Shown in pieces: positions 11,890 to 20,441 of a stretch of DNA of 64,000 bases. Positions within the stretch are counted from its first letter, which is position 1. The number at the start of each line of letters is the position of its first letter. Source of the stretch: Lysobacter niastensis (GTDB lineage: Bacteria; Pseudomonadota; Gammaproteobacteria; Xanthomonadales; Xanthomonadaceae); contig NZ_JADLZT010000002.1 of NCBI RefSeq assembly GCF_015453285.1, positions 310,001 through 374,000 of the forward strand, written 5' to 3'. A program made the position numbers and the translations under genes. The notes under the pieces are model-generated. The model searched no databases. It was given only the letters and a program-made list of their open reading frames with translations, and had not been told where the DNA came from.

Positions 11890-12105
11890 TCAGAGCATGC
11901 GCAGGTATTCGCGTTCGATGGGCCGCCAATCCAGCACGACCGCATCGTCATCGGTATCGGCTTGCCGTGCGCTCGAAAGCGCGAATGCGCGGGGTGCGCC
12001 TGAGCGCCGGGCGTAGCGGGGACCAAAGGCAGGCGTACGGAAGAACTCGAGGTCGAACGCGGCGAAGCCGGTATCGGTCAGGCATTCGTTCTTGAACAAC
12101 TGCAT
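11890..12105 (-). CDS. Small uncharacterised protein, 71 aa
   Basis: I do not recognise the family. An ATG at 12105 is preceded by AGGAGT at a good distance, which supports translation. The product begins MQLFKNECLTDTGFAAFDLE, is soluble, has one Cys, a basic middle (RYARRSG) and an acidic cluster TDDDA near residue 52. It is the second of two tiny same-strand genes; both start with M-[QN]-[LI]-F-[KT]-N. They are divergent from the LysR gene, which may control them. Confidence 0.55.
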   Translation of the reverse strand: MQLFKNECLTDTGFAAFDLEFFRTPAFGPRYARRSGAPRAFALSSARQADTDDDAVVLDWRPIEREYLRML

Positions 12106-12233
12106 GGCTGGACTCCTGGGGGAAGGGAGTTGCCGGAGGCTGTTTGTCCGGCGGGATCAGCTTCGCGAACGGCGATGACAAGGCGCCGACACCGGTATTG
12201 CGGTTTCATGCCGTTTCCGCTGACCCGGTGGTG

Positions 12234-12257
12234 GCAGCGCCGCCGGGGCGGCGCTGC
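12234..12257. other. 11-bp perfect inverted repeat between the two small genes
   Basis: GCAGCGCCGCC and its exact complement are separated by only two bases, ten bases past the stop of the upstream small gene. There is no T-run on the minus strand, so it may be a stability hairpin or partial attenuator rather than a classical terminator. Confidence 0.6.
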
Positions 12258-12266
12258 TTTCCGTGT

Positions 12267-12473
12267 TCAGGCGCATCCGCCGAGGGCGGGACTGGCGTCG
12301 CTACGTGCTTCATCGCGTTCATCGGCACTGCGGGCGTGGCCCAGCGGCGCGAAGAACTGTTCCGACGCGGCGCGATTGCCGTAACCGCGCGAATAGCGCT
12401 CGTCGTCTTCGTCGAACATGTGCGGATCGGCCAGGTGGCCCTGCAGGAAAAGGAGGTTCGTGAAGATGTTCAT
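12267..12473 (-). CDS. Small uncharacterised protein, 68 aa
   Basis: No family recognised. The ATG at 12473 has GGAGCAAG upstream. The N-terminus MNIFTNLLFLQGHLADP is mildly hydrophobic; the rest is polar and acidic (FDEDDERY, SADERDEARSD) and ends GGCA. It is the first of two tiny genes transcribed away from the LysR regulator, with a dyad operator in the shared intergenic region. A longer in-frame extension upstream runs into the LysR coding sequence on the other strand and is rejected. Confidence 0.5.
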   Translation of the reverse strand: MNIFTNLLFLQGHLADPHMFDEDDERYSRGYGNRAASEQFFAPLGHARSADERDEARSDASPALGGCA

Positions 12474-12518
12474 GACTTGCTCCAGTGCGGTGGATGCCGG
12501 CTTGGCGTGGACTACTTC

Positions 12519-12535
12519 CTTGCATGGGATGCAAG
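12519..12535. promoter_or_regulatory. Putative LysR operator (7-bp perfect dyad)
   Basis: CTTGCAT-GGG-ATGCAAG lies in the 154-bp divergent region between the small genes and the LysR gene. Its size and T...A dyad symmetry fit LysR-type binding sites. A further half-site (TTGCAAG) lies about 35 bases closer to the lysR start. The link to this regulator is inferred from position. Confidence 0.6.
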
Positions 12536-12627
12536 ATAGACTTCCGCCAAGCGCTGAAAAAGCGACACTTTTGCAAGACAGCATTGAATCCAGTTCAAGA
12601 CTAGGCCGCAATTGAAAGGACCCTGCG

Positions 12628-13581
12628 ATGAGCCGTCCGCCGCTGCACGCCCTGCTGGGTTTCATCACTGCCGCGCGCCTGGGCAACCTGACCCGCGCGG
12701 CCGAATCGATGCACCTCACCGTCAGCGCGCTTAGCCATCAGATCCGCAGCATCGAAGAGCGCATGGAGCAGCAGCTGTTCGAGCGTGGTGCACGCGGCGT
12801 CAAGCTCACCGATGATGGCCGCGCGCTCTACGACAGCATCAAGCCGCATCTGGATGCGATCGAGCACGCGCTGCAGCCGCGCGCACGGCGCCGCGACGAC
12901 GCGCTGGCGATCACGCTGATGCCATCGTTCGCGTCGAGCTGGCTGGTACCGCGGCTGCCGCGTCTGCTGGCCGCGCATCCGCAACTGGAGATCAGCCTGC
13001 AGTCGAATGTCGGCGTGGTCGATTTCGCGCGCGAGGCCACCATCGATGCCGGCATCCGCTTCGGGCCCGGCCACTGGCAGGGCCTGCAGGCGGTGCACCT
13101 GTTCGACGACTGGCTGATACCGACGGCGAGTCCCGCGCTGATCGAGCGCCTGGGCCGGCCGACGCTGTCCAACCTCCATGAGTTCCCGCTGCTCGGCGCA
13201 CCGGGCGGACGCTGGAGCGAGTGGTTCGCCCGCTTCGGCGGTGTGCCGCCCGAGCGCTTCGTGGCGATCTTCGACGACTCGGAGAACCTGCACCGCGCGG
13301 CCGCCGAAGGCATGGGCATCGTGCTCGGGCGGGTGACGCTGGCGCGGCCGCTGATCGATGCCGGCCGCCTGATACCGCTATTCGAGGAGCGCCTGAAGGC
13401 CGAGTACGCGCACTATCTGGTGTATCCGCCGCGCTCGCAGCACCACCGCGGCCTGGCGGTGTTCCGCGAATGGCTGCTGGAAGAGGCCCAGGCCTACCAG
13501 GCCGCCGAAGCCGAAGGCAAACCATCGACCCGGCGTGCGGGTACGGGGACCCGGGCCCCGTCGCGCCGGCGCAGGCCGTGA
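12628..13581 (+). CDS. LysR family transcriptional regulator (GcvA-like)
   Basis: 317 aa. An N-terminal winged helix-turn-helix (residues 5-65: LTRAAESMHLTVSALSHQIR, ERGARGVKLTDDG) is followed by a periplasmic-binding-protein-type effector domain (residues 90-290). The last 25 residues are a basic, low-complexity tail. GAAAGGA precedes the ATG. Similarity to GcvA-type regulators is suggested by the HTH and by phrases such as FDDWLIPTASPAL. The effector is unknown. It likely controls the divergent small genes. Confidence 0.92.
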   Translation: MSRPPLHALLGFITAARLGNLTRAAESMHLTVSALSHQIRSIEERMEQQLFERGARGVKLTDDGRALYDSIKPHLDAIEHALQPRARRRDDALAITLMPSFASSWLVPRLPRLLAAHPQLEISLQSNVGVVDFAREATIDAGIRFGPGHWQGLQAVHLFDDWLIPTASPALIERLGRPTLSNLHEFPLLGAPGGRWSEWFARFGGVPPERFVAIFDDSENLHRAAAEGMGIVLGRVTLARPLIDAGRLIPLFEERLKAEYAHYLVYPPRSQHHRGLAVFREWLLEEAQAYQAAEAEGKPSTRRAGTGTRAPSRRRRP

Positions 13582-13652
13582 CTGACGTCCATGGCCGCTG
13601 AACGGGTTAGGCTTGCGCACCCGATCCGACACCCCTGCCTGGAGGCCATCGA

Positions 13653-14525
13653 ATGAAACGCCTGCTGCTTGCCGCCGTGGTTCCCGTTCTGCTCGCCGCG
13701 TGCGTGAGTGCGCCCACCAACGAGGAAGCCCGGGCGGCCGCGGCCGCGCCGACGGCCACCGCCGTGGCCACGACCGACACCGCCGCGCTCGACACCGCGC
13801 TGCAGGGTGCATGGCGCGATCCGAAGAACGTCGTTCGCGACCAGTACCGCCACCCGCGCGAGACGTTGTCGTTCTTCGGCGTGGCACCGGGCCAGACCGT
13901 CATCGAGATCACGCCGGGCGGTGGCTGGTACTCCGATATCCTCGCGCCGTACCTGAAGGACAACGGCCACTACGTCGCCGCGGTGTGGGATGACGCGATC
14001 GCCGGCCAGCCGAAATACCGCTACGACCTCAACAAGACGCTGCGCGGCAAGTTCACCAACACCGCCGTGTATGGCTCGCCCGACGTGCGCGTGTTCGACC
14101 CGATGAAGCCGATGTTCGGCCCGGCCGGTTCCGCCGATGCCGTGCTGACCTTCCGCAACGCCCACAACTGGGTCGACGACGGCACCGCCGAGGCCTACTT
14201 CAAGGCGTTCTTCGACGTGCTCAAGCCGGGCGGCACGCTCGGCGTGGTCGATCATCGCGCCAAGCCGGGCACCGATCTGGAGAAGATGAAGTCGTCCGGC
14301 TACCTCACCGAGGCGCTGGTCATCCAGCTCGCGCAGGGCGCCGGCTTCGTGCTCGAAGCCAGGAGCGAGGTCAACGCCAATGCGAAGGACACCGCCGATC
14401 ACCCGAACGGCGTGTGGACGCTGCCGCCGGTGAACCGCCACGACGCCAAGGACGACGCGATGTACAAGGCGATCGGCGAAAGCGACCGCATGACGCTGCG
14501 CTTCCGCAAGCCCGCCGCCCACTGA
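13653..14525 (+). CDS. Lipoprotein with class I SAM-dependent methyltransferase fold
   Basis: 290 aa. A lipoprotein signal (MKRLLLAAVVPVLLAAC, lipobox Cys17) is followed by a short A/T-rich linker and a methyltransferase-like domain: motif I VIEITPGGGWYSDILAPY near residues 78-95, DAVLTFRNAHNW in the middle, and FDVLKPGGTLGVVDH late. This matches the predicted methyltransferases of COG4798, which are exported despite their fold; the substrate is unknown and SAM is not expected in the periplasm. It stands alone between the LysR gene and rluE. Confidence 0.85.
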   Translation: MKRLLLAAVVPVLLAACVSAPTNEEARAAAAAPTATAVATTDTAALDTALQGAWRDPKNVVRDQYRHPRETLSFFGVAPGQTVIEITPGGGWYSDILAPYLKDNGHYVAAVWDDAIAGQPKYRYDLNKTLRGKFTNTAVYGSPDVRVFDPMKPMFGPAGSADAVLTFRNAHNWVDDGTAEAYFKAFFDVLKPGGTLGVVDHRAKPGTDLEKMKSSGYLTEALVIQLAQGAGFVLEARSEVNANAKDTADHPNGVWTLPPVNRHDAKDDAMYKAIGESDRMTLRFRKPAAH

Positions 14526-14540
14526 CTTGATGCTGCGACA

Positions 14541-14602
14541 TCGCAAGGGCCGCGCGCGCGGCTGACAATGGCAAACCACTTCTGTTCTCGTGGCCCTTGC
14601 GA
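14541..14602. repeat. 11-bp perfect inverted repeat in the rluE leader
   Basis: TCGCAAGGGCC (14541-14551) and its exact complement (14592-14602) enclose 40 bases just before the rluE start at 14610. In mRNA it would form a long-loop hairpin containing the alternative ATG at 14568, which argues for the 14610 start. Confidence 0.6.
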
Positions 14603-14609
14603 CAAATCC

Positions 14610-15146
14610 ATGCTGATCGCCTTCAACAAACCCTACGGCGTGCTGTGCCAGTTCACCGATCGCAGCACGCCGCCGCGGCGCACGCTGGCGGAGTTCGGTC
14701 TGCCGCCGGACGTGTACGCCGCCGGCCGCCTCGATCACGACAGCGAAGGTCTGCTGCTGCTGACTGACGATGGCGGCCTCGCGCATCGCCTGACCGACCC
14801 GCGCCACAAGCAACCCAAGACGTATTGGGTGCAGGTGGAAGGCGATCCCGATGAGTCGCAACTGTCGGCACTGCGCCGCGGTGTCGAACTCAACGACGGC
14901 ATGACACTCCCGGCGAAGGCGAAGCGCATCGACGCACCGGCGCTGTGGCCGCGCGATCCGCCGGTGCGCTTCCGCAAGACCGTGCCCGATGCATGGCTGG
15001 AGATCGCCATCAGCGAAGGCCGCAATCGCCAGGTGCGGCGCATGACCGCCGCGGTCGGCCTGCCGACGTTGCGGCTGGTGCGCGCGGCGATCGGCCCCTA
15101 CCGGATCGAAGGATTGCAGCCCGGCCAGTGGCGGCGTTGCGACTGA
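14610..15146 (+). CDS. rluE: 23S rRNA pseudouridine synthase RluE-type
   Basis: 178 aa from ATG 14610; an ATG at 14568 would add 14 residues but lies in the hairpin. The family RsuA/RluB/E/F fold is shown by [11 protein letters not shown], the catalytic-Asp motif [14 protein letters not shown] and the C-terminal [29 protein letters not shown]-like block. There is no N-terminal S4 domain, which fits RluE (E. coli U2457) rather than RluB or RsuA. It is a housekeeping rRNA modification enzyme, convergent with the envelope operon 15 bp downstream. Confidence 0.9.
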   Translation: MLIAFNKPYGVLCQFTDRSTPPRRTLAEFGLPPDVYAAGRLDHDSEGLLLLTDDGGLAHRLTDPRHKQPKTYWVQVEGDPDESQLSALRRGVELNDGMTLPAKAKRIDAPALWPRDPPVRFRKTVPDAWLEIAISEGRNRQVRRMTAAVGLPTLRLVRAAIGPYRIEGLQPGQWRRCD

Positions 15147-15161
15147 CCGGACTGCGCGTCC

Positions 15162-17072
15162 TCAATCCGCGCCAGCGGCGGCGCCGGCTTCGCCGTGCTG
15201 TGCCAAGGCCGTGCGGAATGCCGCATCGAGCTTCTGGGCTTCCTTGTTCTTGTCGCGCGCCTTGACGATGTCCTCGTCGTTGCCCGGCGCGCCCAACGGC
15301 GCTCCGAGCGCCGAACGCGAGCGGCTCCACGCGATTCCGCATTGACCCTGGTGCGAGCGCATCACCGGCGTCGCGTCGATGGCGGGCTTGCCGTCGCTGC
15401 TGAAGCTGTAGGAGACCGGCTGCGACGGGGTTGCGTTGAGCAGCCCCAGCGACACGTGGTTGGGCAGCGTGTCCCAGGCGCGCACGTCGGCGTCGGGTTT
15501 GACCTTCATGCCGATGCCGCCGGACACCAGCGTGATCGCCAGGCCGGCCAGCTGCAGCGGCGGCACGCCCGACTGCGTCAGCAGATAGCCGATCTCGGCA
15601 CCGCCCTGCAGCCCGTTTCGCAACTGCGCCTTGCCGTTGAGGATCGAGTCGAACGCGCGGCCGCCACGGGTCGTCGCCTGGAAATGGATGTTGCTGTATT
15701 CCTGCAGGGTCAGCGGAGCGGCGTTGCCGACGAGCGCGCTGGCGCGTTCGTCGCGGCCGGCGTCGATCGAATCGACGATGGTCAGCAGCTTGTTCTCGCT
15801 GCCGCGCGCCATCTTCACCGGGCCACGGCCGAGGTCGGCGATCAGCAGGGTGTTTTCCTTGCCGGGCAGTTGCACGCCGGGGTTCACCTGCTTCGCCACG
15901 GCGAAGGCATCGGCGGCCTGCACCGTGTCGCCCATGCAGTAGGAAGACCAGCCCGACAGGTAGTTCATCAGCGCGAAGTCGCCCTGGAACTCCTCGGCCT
16001 CCGACAGCGTGTCCTGGAACTCGCCGGCCATGAACGAGGCGCGCGCGTTCTGGTAATCGCCTTCGCGCAGGTACAGCAGGCCGCGGTAGTAATAGGCCAT
16101 CACCCGCTCGTAGGGCTCGCCCTTGAAGTCCTTGATGCCTTCGCCGGTCCACTTGCTGCGCGCTTCCTTGGCTACCGCGGTCTTTCCGTAGAAGGATTCG
16201 ATCCGGCGAAGCGCCTCATCGAAGGCCCACTCGGCTTCGTCGTAAGCGCCGATCTCCATCGCCGCCAGGCCAAGGCGTTCGAAGTTCAGCACCGCGTTGT
16301 GCTCGCCATCGAGGTAAAGCGTCCTGTACAGCGGACGCAGTTCTTCGCGCTTGGTCTGCGCAAAGGTCTCCGCATCCGGATTCTCCGGCCGCGTGAAGGT
16401 CGGTTGCGTGCCGAAGGCCGGGAGGCGTGCGCGTCCCTCCCACGATTTCGCGACCTGCAGCGACGCCGGCTTGCCGGGGCCTGCCATGAACTCCGCTTCG
16501 TGCGCCTCCCGCTTGTCGCCGCAGAAACTCTGCGCAGGATGGGCCTTGGACAGGAAGAAGAACTTGTAGGGCACGACCGTCTCGGGTTCCACGGTCGTGA
16601 TGCGAACCCGGTACTTGCCGTCGTCCGGCGACCGCGAGTAGCCGTAGCAATCCCTGGTCTTCGGGCCAAAGAATCCGCCCATGGCGCTCATCCACTTCCA
16701 CGAAGTGGCGCCCTTCTTGTCGGTCACCTGCCGGTAGAAGGACACGTACACCTGCTGGTCGGTGACGACGCCGAAGTTCAGGTACTCGTCCTTGTACAGA
16801 TCGATGTCGTAGTAGGCGACATTGAAGAGCCGCGGCTCCACCTTGAAGAACGACAGCGAATGCATCTGGCGGATGCTGCCGTTCTCAGGCGAGAGGGTTC
16901 CCTCGTAACGGTCGCCGAAGAAGATCGGGATCGAGGGCATCGCATGCTGCGCGTCCCTGTCATAGATCGCATCGAAGACAGGGCCGGCTTCCTGTGCGGA
17001 CGCCTTGAGCGACGTTGCAGCGAAGGCCAGTGAAAGGGCCATGGCCAATGCGGTGCGCGTGGTGTGGTTCAT
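15162..17072 (-). CDS. Exported TPR protein, tandem paralogue A (COG3014-like)
   Basis: 636 aa with a Sec signal peptide (residues 1-26, cut near ASAQ). Residues 30-190 are a beta-rich module, and residues 255-430 hold TPR-like helices (GLAAMEIGAYDEAEWAFDEALRR; MAYYYRGLLYLREGDYQNARASF). The last 200 residues (IADLGRGPVKMARG, PLQLAGLAITLVSGG, WDTLPNHVSLG) resemble the uncharacterised COG3014 group. It is the last gene of a six-gene minus-strand operon with LpoB- and YcfL-like proteins and lies 46 bp after its paralogue. Role unknown; an envelope function is inferred from context. Confidence 0.75.
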   Translation of the reverse strand: MNHTTRTALAMALSLAFAATSLKASAQEAGPVFDAIYDRDAQHAMPSIPIFFGDRYEGTLSPENGSIRQMHSLSFFKVEPRLFNVAYYDIDLYKDEYLNFGVVTDQQVYVSFYRQVTDKKGATSWKWMSAMGGFFGPKTRDCYGYSRSPDDGKYRVRITTVEPETVVPYKFFFLSKAHPAQSFCGDKREAHEAEFMAGPGKPASLQVAKSWEGRARLPAFGTQPTFTRPENPDAETFAQTKREELRPLYRTLYLDGEHNAVLNFERLGLAAMEIGAYDEAEWAFDEALRRIESFYGKTAVAKEARSKWTGEGIKDFKGEPYERVMAYYYRGLLYLREGDYQNARASFMAGEFQDTLSEAEEFQGDFALMNYLSGWSSYCMGDTVQAADAFAVAKQVNPGVQLPGKENTLLIADLGRGPVKMARGSENKLLTIVDSIDAGRDERASALVGNAAPLTLQEYSNIHFQATTRGGRAFDSILNGKAQLRNGLQGGAEIGYLLTQSGVPPLQLAGLAITLVSGGIGMKVKPDADVRAWDTLPNHVSLGLLNATPSQPVSYSFSSDGKPAIDATPVMRSHQGQCGIAWSRSRSALGAPLGAPGNDEDIVKARDKNKEAQKLDAAFRTALAQHGEAGAAAGAD

Positions 17073-17118
17073 GTTCTTTCCCAACAGTATTGAGGCGGCT
17101 TTCTGGCCCGTTCGATGA

Positions 17119-19017
17119 TCAAAGCGCGTTCGTTGCAGCGCCTGCGACTGCGCCATCCCGCAGCGTCGTGCGGAACGCCGCATCGCGTTGCAGCGCTTCC
17201 TTGTTCTTGCTGCGCTCCTTGACGGTGTCCTCGTCGTTACCGGGCGCTCCCGGCGGCACGGCGAGGGCCGAACGCGAGCGGCTCCAGGCGATGCCGCACT
17301 GGCCGTGATGGGCACGCATGACCGGAGTCGGACCTGGCGCCGCCGATTCGTTGCCATCGAAGCTGAAAGAGATGGCAGCGGTGGGTTCCACCTTCGCCAG
17401 CCCCAGGGACACGTGGTCGGGCAACGTATCCCACACGCGTGTGTCGGCCTGCGATTTGACCTGTCCGCCCACGCCGCCGCTGACCACCGCGATGGCCAGG
17501 CCGGCGAGCTGCAGCGCTGGCATGCCCGACTGCGTGAGCGCCTCGCCAACGCCGTACGTGCGGACGAGGTTGTTCTTCAGGGACGCCTTGCCGTCGAGGA
17601 TCGCGTCGAACGCACGGCCGCCGCGGGTCGTCGCCTGGAAGTACACATCGCTGTATTCACTGAGTGGACGTTGCTGCGCGTTGCCGGCAATGGCCGCGTG
17701 CGCCTGCTCACCGCGTCCCGCGTCCATGGACTCGGCGAAAGCCAGCAGCTTGTGCTGGGTTCCCCGCGCCATCTTCACCGGGCCACGGCCGAGGTCGGCG
17801 ATCAGCAGGGTGTTCTCCTTGCCGGGCATTTGCACGGCGGAGTTCACCTGCTTCGCCACGGCGAAAGCATCGCCGGCCTGCACCGTGTCGCCCATGCAGT
17901 AGGAAGACCAGCCCGACAGGTAGTTCATCAGCGCGAAGTCGCCCTGGAATTCCTCGGCTTCCGACAGCGTGTCCTGGAACTCGCCGGCCATGAACGAGGC
18001 TCGTGCGTTCTGGTAGTCGCCCTCGCGCAGGTACAGCAGGCCCCGGTAGTAGTAGGCCATCACGCGTTCGTAGGGCTCGCCCTTGAAGTCCTTGATGCCT
18101 TCGGCGTTCCACTTCGAGCGCGCGTCGCTGGCGATCGACGTCTTCCCGTACACGGCCTCGATGCGCGCCAGGGCTTCATCGAAGGCCCACTCGGCCTCGG
18201 CCCACGCCCCGGCTTCCATCGCCGCCAGTCCCAGGCGCTGGAAGTTCAGCACCGCGTTGTGCTCGCCGTCGAGATACAGCGTCTTGTAGAACGGCTGCAG
18301 TTCACTGCGCTTGGACTGCGCGTAGGCGATGGCGTCCGGCGTATCCGGTTGTACGAACGGTGCCGGCATGCGGAAGTGTTTCGGACGCTCGCGTCCTTCC
18401 CAGCTTCGTGCGAGAGGCAGCGACGCCGGCTGCGCCGGACCGGCCAGGAACTGGCGCGTGTCCTCATCGAGCCTCTTGCCGCATAGCATCGGCTTGGCGA
18501 CGGGCAGCAGGTGGAAGCGATAGCGGGCCACCGTATCCGGAGCCATCGTCGACAGGCGGATGCGGTACTGGCCAGCCTTGCCGACCGCGCGGCCGACGAT
18601 GCAGCCGTTGGAGCTGGCGCCGTGGGCCGCGGTAGCCGCCCACACCCACGAAGGATTTCCTTCCTTGTCGGTGTCGAGGTGGAAGAAATCGATCAACAGA
18701 TCGGCGCCATCGGTCGTCAGGCCGTAGCTGACGATGTCGCCCTCGAGCAGCTCGATGTCGAAGTAGGCGACGTTGAAGTTGCCCTGCCGTTCCGTCCATT
18801 GCCGGTAGGTCTGCCTGAGGGCGCCGTTCTCGGGCGACAGCACCCCTTCATAGGCTTCACCGAAGAAGATCGGCAGCGACGGGATGCGATGCTGCGCCTG
18901 CCCGTCCTGGACTCCGTCGATCAGCAGCGGTGTTTCCTGCGCGGTAGCCAGGAGGGGCGCAGCGACCAGACTGGTCAAGAGCGCCACGGAGAGGGCGGTG
19001 CGTGCGACAACGTGCAT
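17119..19017 (-). CDS. Exported TPR protein, tandem paralogue B (COG3014-like)
   Basis: 632 aa with the same layout as paralogue A: signal peptide (residues 1-26, ATAQ), beta-rich module, TPR helices and a C-terminal region with PALQLAGLAIAVVSGG. The TPR block is nearly identical in sequence to copy A, while the N-terminal module is clearly divergent, for example VYVSFYRQ versus LLIDFFHLD. That pattern suggests duplication followed by diversification of one part and homogenisation of the other. It is the fifth gene of the operon, 89 bp after the 281-aa gene. Confidence 0.75.
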   Translation of the reverse strand: MHVVARTALSVALLTSLVAAPLLATAQETPLLIDGVQDGQAQHRIPSLPIFFGEAYEGVLSPENGALRQTYRQWTERQGNFNVAYFDIELLEGDIVSYGLTTDGADLLIDFFHLDTDKEGNPSWVWAATAAHGASSNGCIVGRAVGKAGQYRIRLSTMAPDTVARYRFHLLPVAKPMLCGKRLDEDTRQFLAGPAQPASLPLARSWEGRERPKHFRMPAPFVQPDTPDAIAYAQSKRSELQPFYKTLYLDGEHNAVLNFQRLGLAAMEAGAWAEAEWAFDEALARIEAVYGKTSIASDARSKWNAEGIKDFKGEPYERVMAYYYRGLLYLREGDYQNARASFMAGEFQDTLSEAEEFQGDFALMNYLSGWSSYCMGDTVQAGDAFAVAKQVNSAVQMPGKENTLLIADLGRGPVKMARGTQHKLLAFAESMDAGRGEQAHAAIAGNAQQRPLSEYSDVYFQATTRGGRAFDAILDGKASLKNNLVRTYGVGEALTQSGMPALQLAGLAIAVVSGGVGGQVKSQADTRVWDTLPDHVSLGLAKVEPTAAISFSFDGNESAAPGPTPVMRAHHGQCGIAWSRSRSALAVPPGAPGNDEDTVKERSKNKEALQRDAAFRTTLRDGAVAGAATNAL

Positions 19018-19106
19018 CGTGGTGAGTCCCTTGTTACTGATTGGGCACGTCACCACCGGGCACCCTCGGCGATGTGGTCGATGGCTGGACGTGCCGCTTG
19101 TTCTGA

Positions 19107-19952
19107 TTACTGCCAATGGCGCGTCAGCGCCGCCATCGTCGCGTTCGCCACGACATCGCCGGCTTCGGCGATCGTCTGCTCGGGCGCGGCTTCGCGCACG
19201 TAGCCGTTGCCGCCTGCGACGAAGCGGCCCGGCGCGCGTTTCGACCCCTTGCCGTCACTGACCAGGCTGGCGAGAAGCTCACCGGTCGCCAGGCGCTTCA
19301 CTTCAACGCGGAACATCACTTCGAAGGGCGCGGAGGCATCATGGGTCTGCAGGACTTCCACCAGCAGATCGGCCTTGTCGTGCAGGGCCTTCAGCTCGAT
19401 GGTCTGGATGTCCTTGCGCTGCTCGGCCGACTCGGCGGCAGCGCGCGAACGCATCGTCACGGTGCGATCCACCAGCTTCGCGCCGGCACCCTGCAGGCGC
19501 GAGTTGAATGCCGTCATCAGCGGCCAGTCGGAGGTCTCGGGCAGCAACTGCCGCGAGCCGTTGTCCTGGGCACTGCGCTCGCCCGAGCGCAACGTCGTGA
19601 CCGAGGCCACGCCGGCGCCTTGCGTCAGCGTGCGTCCATCGTCGCTGAGCTGCGTGACCGCAGCGCCCTGCGCGACGTGGGTGGCCTGCTGCACCTGGTC
19701 GTACTGCGTGGTCAGCGCATCGCCCAGGTCGCGATTCCAGTACACCACCATGCGCGGGCTACCGGCCTTGCGATAGGCCGCGCGGAACGCTTCGACATCG
19801 GCGGCCGCGTTGCCGGTCGCGGCGCGCGCCGGCTCCGGCAACACCTCGGGCATGCCTTCGCGGTACTGCGCGATTGCGCCATGGGAGGCCAGCGCCACCA
19901 ACAGCGCGCTCGCCATCAGACCGGTCTTTCGCAGCATGCGGCTTCCCGGCAT
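19107..19952 (-). CDS. Uncharacterised exported protein, 281 aa
   Basis: A signal peptide covers about residues 6-28 (LRKTGLMASALLVALASHGAIAQ). The mature part has no membrane helix. Residues 70-100 (MVVYWNRDLGDAL) and the C-terminal half (KADLLVEVLQ, VEVKRLATGELLASLVSDG) recall the strand/helix pattern of LpoB/CsgG-type envelope proteins, but I cannot assign a family. The ATG at 19952 overlaps the stop of the YcfL-like gene (TGATG), indicating translational coupling; an internal ATG at 19937 is also possible. Confidence 0.7.
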   Translation of the reverse strand: MPGSRMLRKTGLMASALLVALASHGAIAQYREGMPEVLPEPARAATGNAAADVEAFRAAYRKAGSPRMVVYWNRDLGDALTTQYDQVQQATHVAQGAAVTQLSDDGRTLTQGAGVASVTTLRSGERSAQDNGSRQLLPETSDWPLMTAFNSRLQGAGAKLVDRTVTMRSRAAAESAEQRKDIQTIELKALHDKADLLVEVLQTHDASAPFEVMFRVEVKRLATGELLASLVSDGKGSKRAPGRFVAGGNGYVREAAPEQTIAEAGDVVANATMAALTRHWQ

Positions 19953-20431
19953 CACGGCGCGGCCGTCAGTTCGACGAGGTAGTACTGCACCTCGTCGCGG
20001 CCCATGGAGCGCTCGCGGTATACGCCGGTGCCGTAGGCCGGAATGAACACGCGCGACCACACCGACGTCGGCTCGGTCGGAACCTGCGTCGCGTCCATGA
20101 AGGAGGAGCGTGCCTGCACCTGCAGCGGCTCGCCGGTGCAGTTGATGAAGCGCGCGGTGACTTCGACCGTGTCGGTCTCCGTGCGGCGCGCGAACAGGCC
20201 TTCCACCAGCACCTGGCGCGTCAGCGCCTTGTCAGTGAACTGCACCGCATTGAGGTCGATCGGCGTCATAGCACGCGGAACATTGGCGACCAGCGCGGGA
20301 CCGGCGTACGGCGCTGACTTCCGCGCCTTGGCGGTCTTGCACTTGACGACCTGGTTCTCGGCGGCGCCGGCGGAACCGCCGGCGAAGCCGGCCGCCAGCA
20401 GCAGGATCGAAAGGATGTGCACGGTCTTCAT
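19952..20431 (-). CDS. YcfL-like (DUF1425) exported protein
   Basis: 159 aa with a signal peptide (residues 1-23, ending near SAGAA). The mature domain (NCTGEPLQVQARSSFMD, FIPAYGTGVYRERS) matches the pattern of the YcfL/DUF1425 family, whose gene sits next to lpoB in E. coli. The ATG at 20431 has GAGG eight bases upstream; a GTG at 20440 is in frame. Its stop overlaps the start of the next gene. A partner role with the LpoB-like protein is inferred from synteny. Confidence 0.72.
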   Translation of the reverse strand: MKTVHILSILLLAAGFAGGSAGAAENQVVKCKTAKARKSAPYAGPALVANVPRAMTPIDLNAVQFTDKALTRQVLVEGLFARRTETDTVEVTARFINCTGEPLQVQARSSFMDATQVPTEPTSVWSRVFIPAYGTGVYRERSMGRDEVQYYLVELTAAP

Positions 20432-20441
20432 AGAGGCCACC

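Noticed and set aside
10999-12105. Longer N-terminal extensions of the AraC gene and of the 71-aa gene
   Set aside because: Extensions have no ribosome-binding site and no family-like sequence; internal ATGs fit better.
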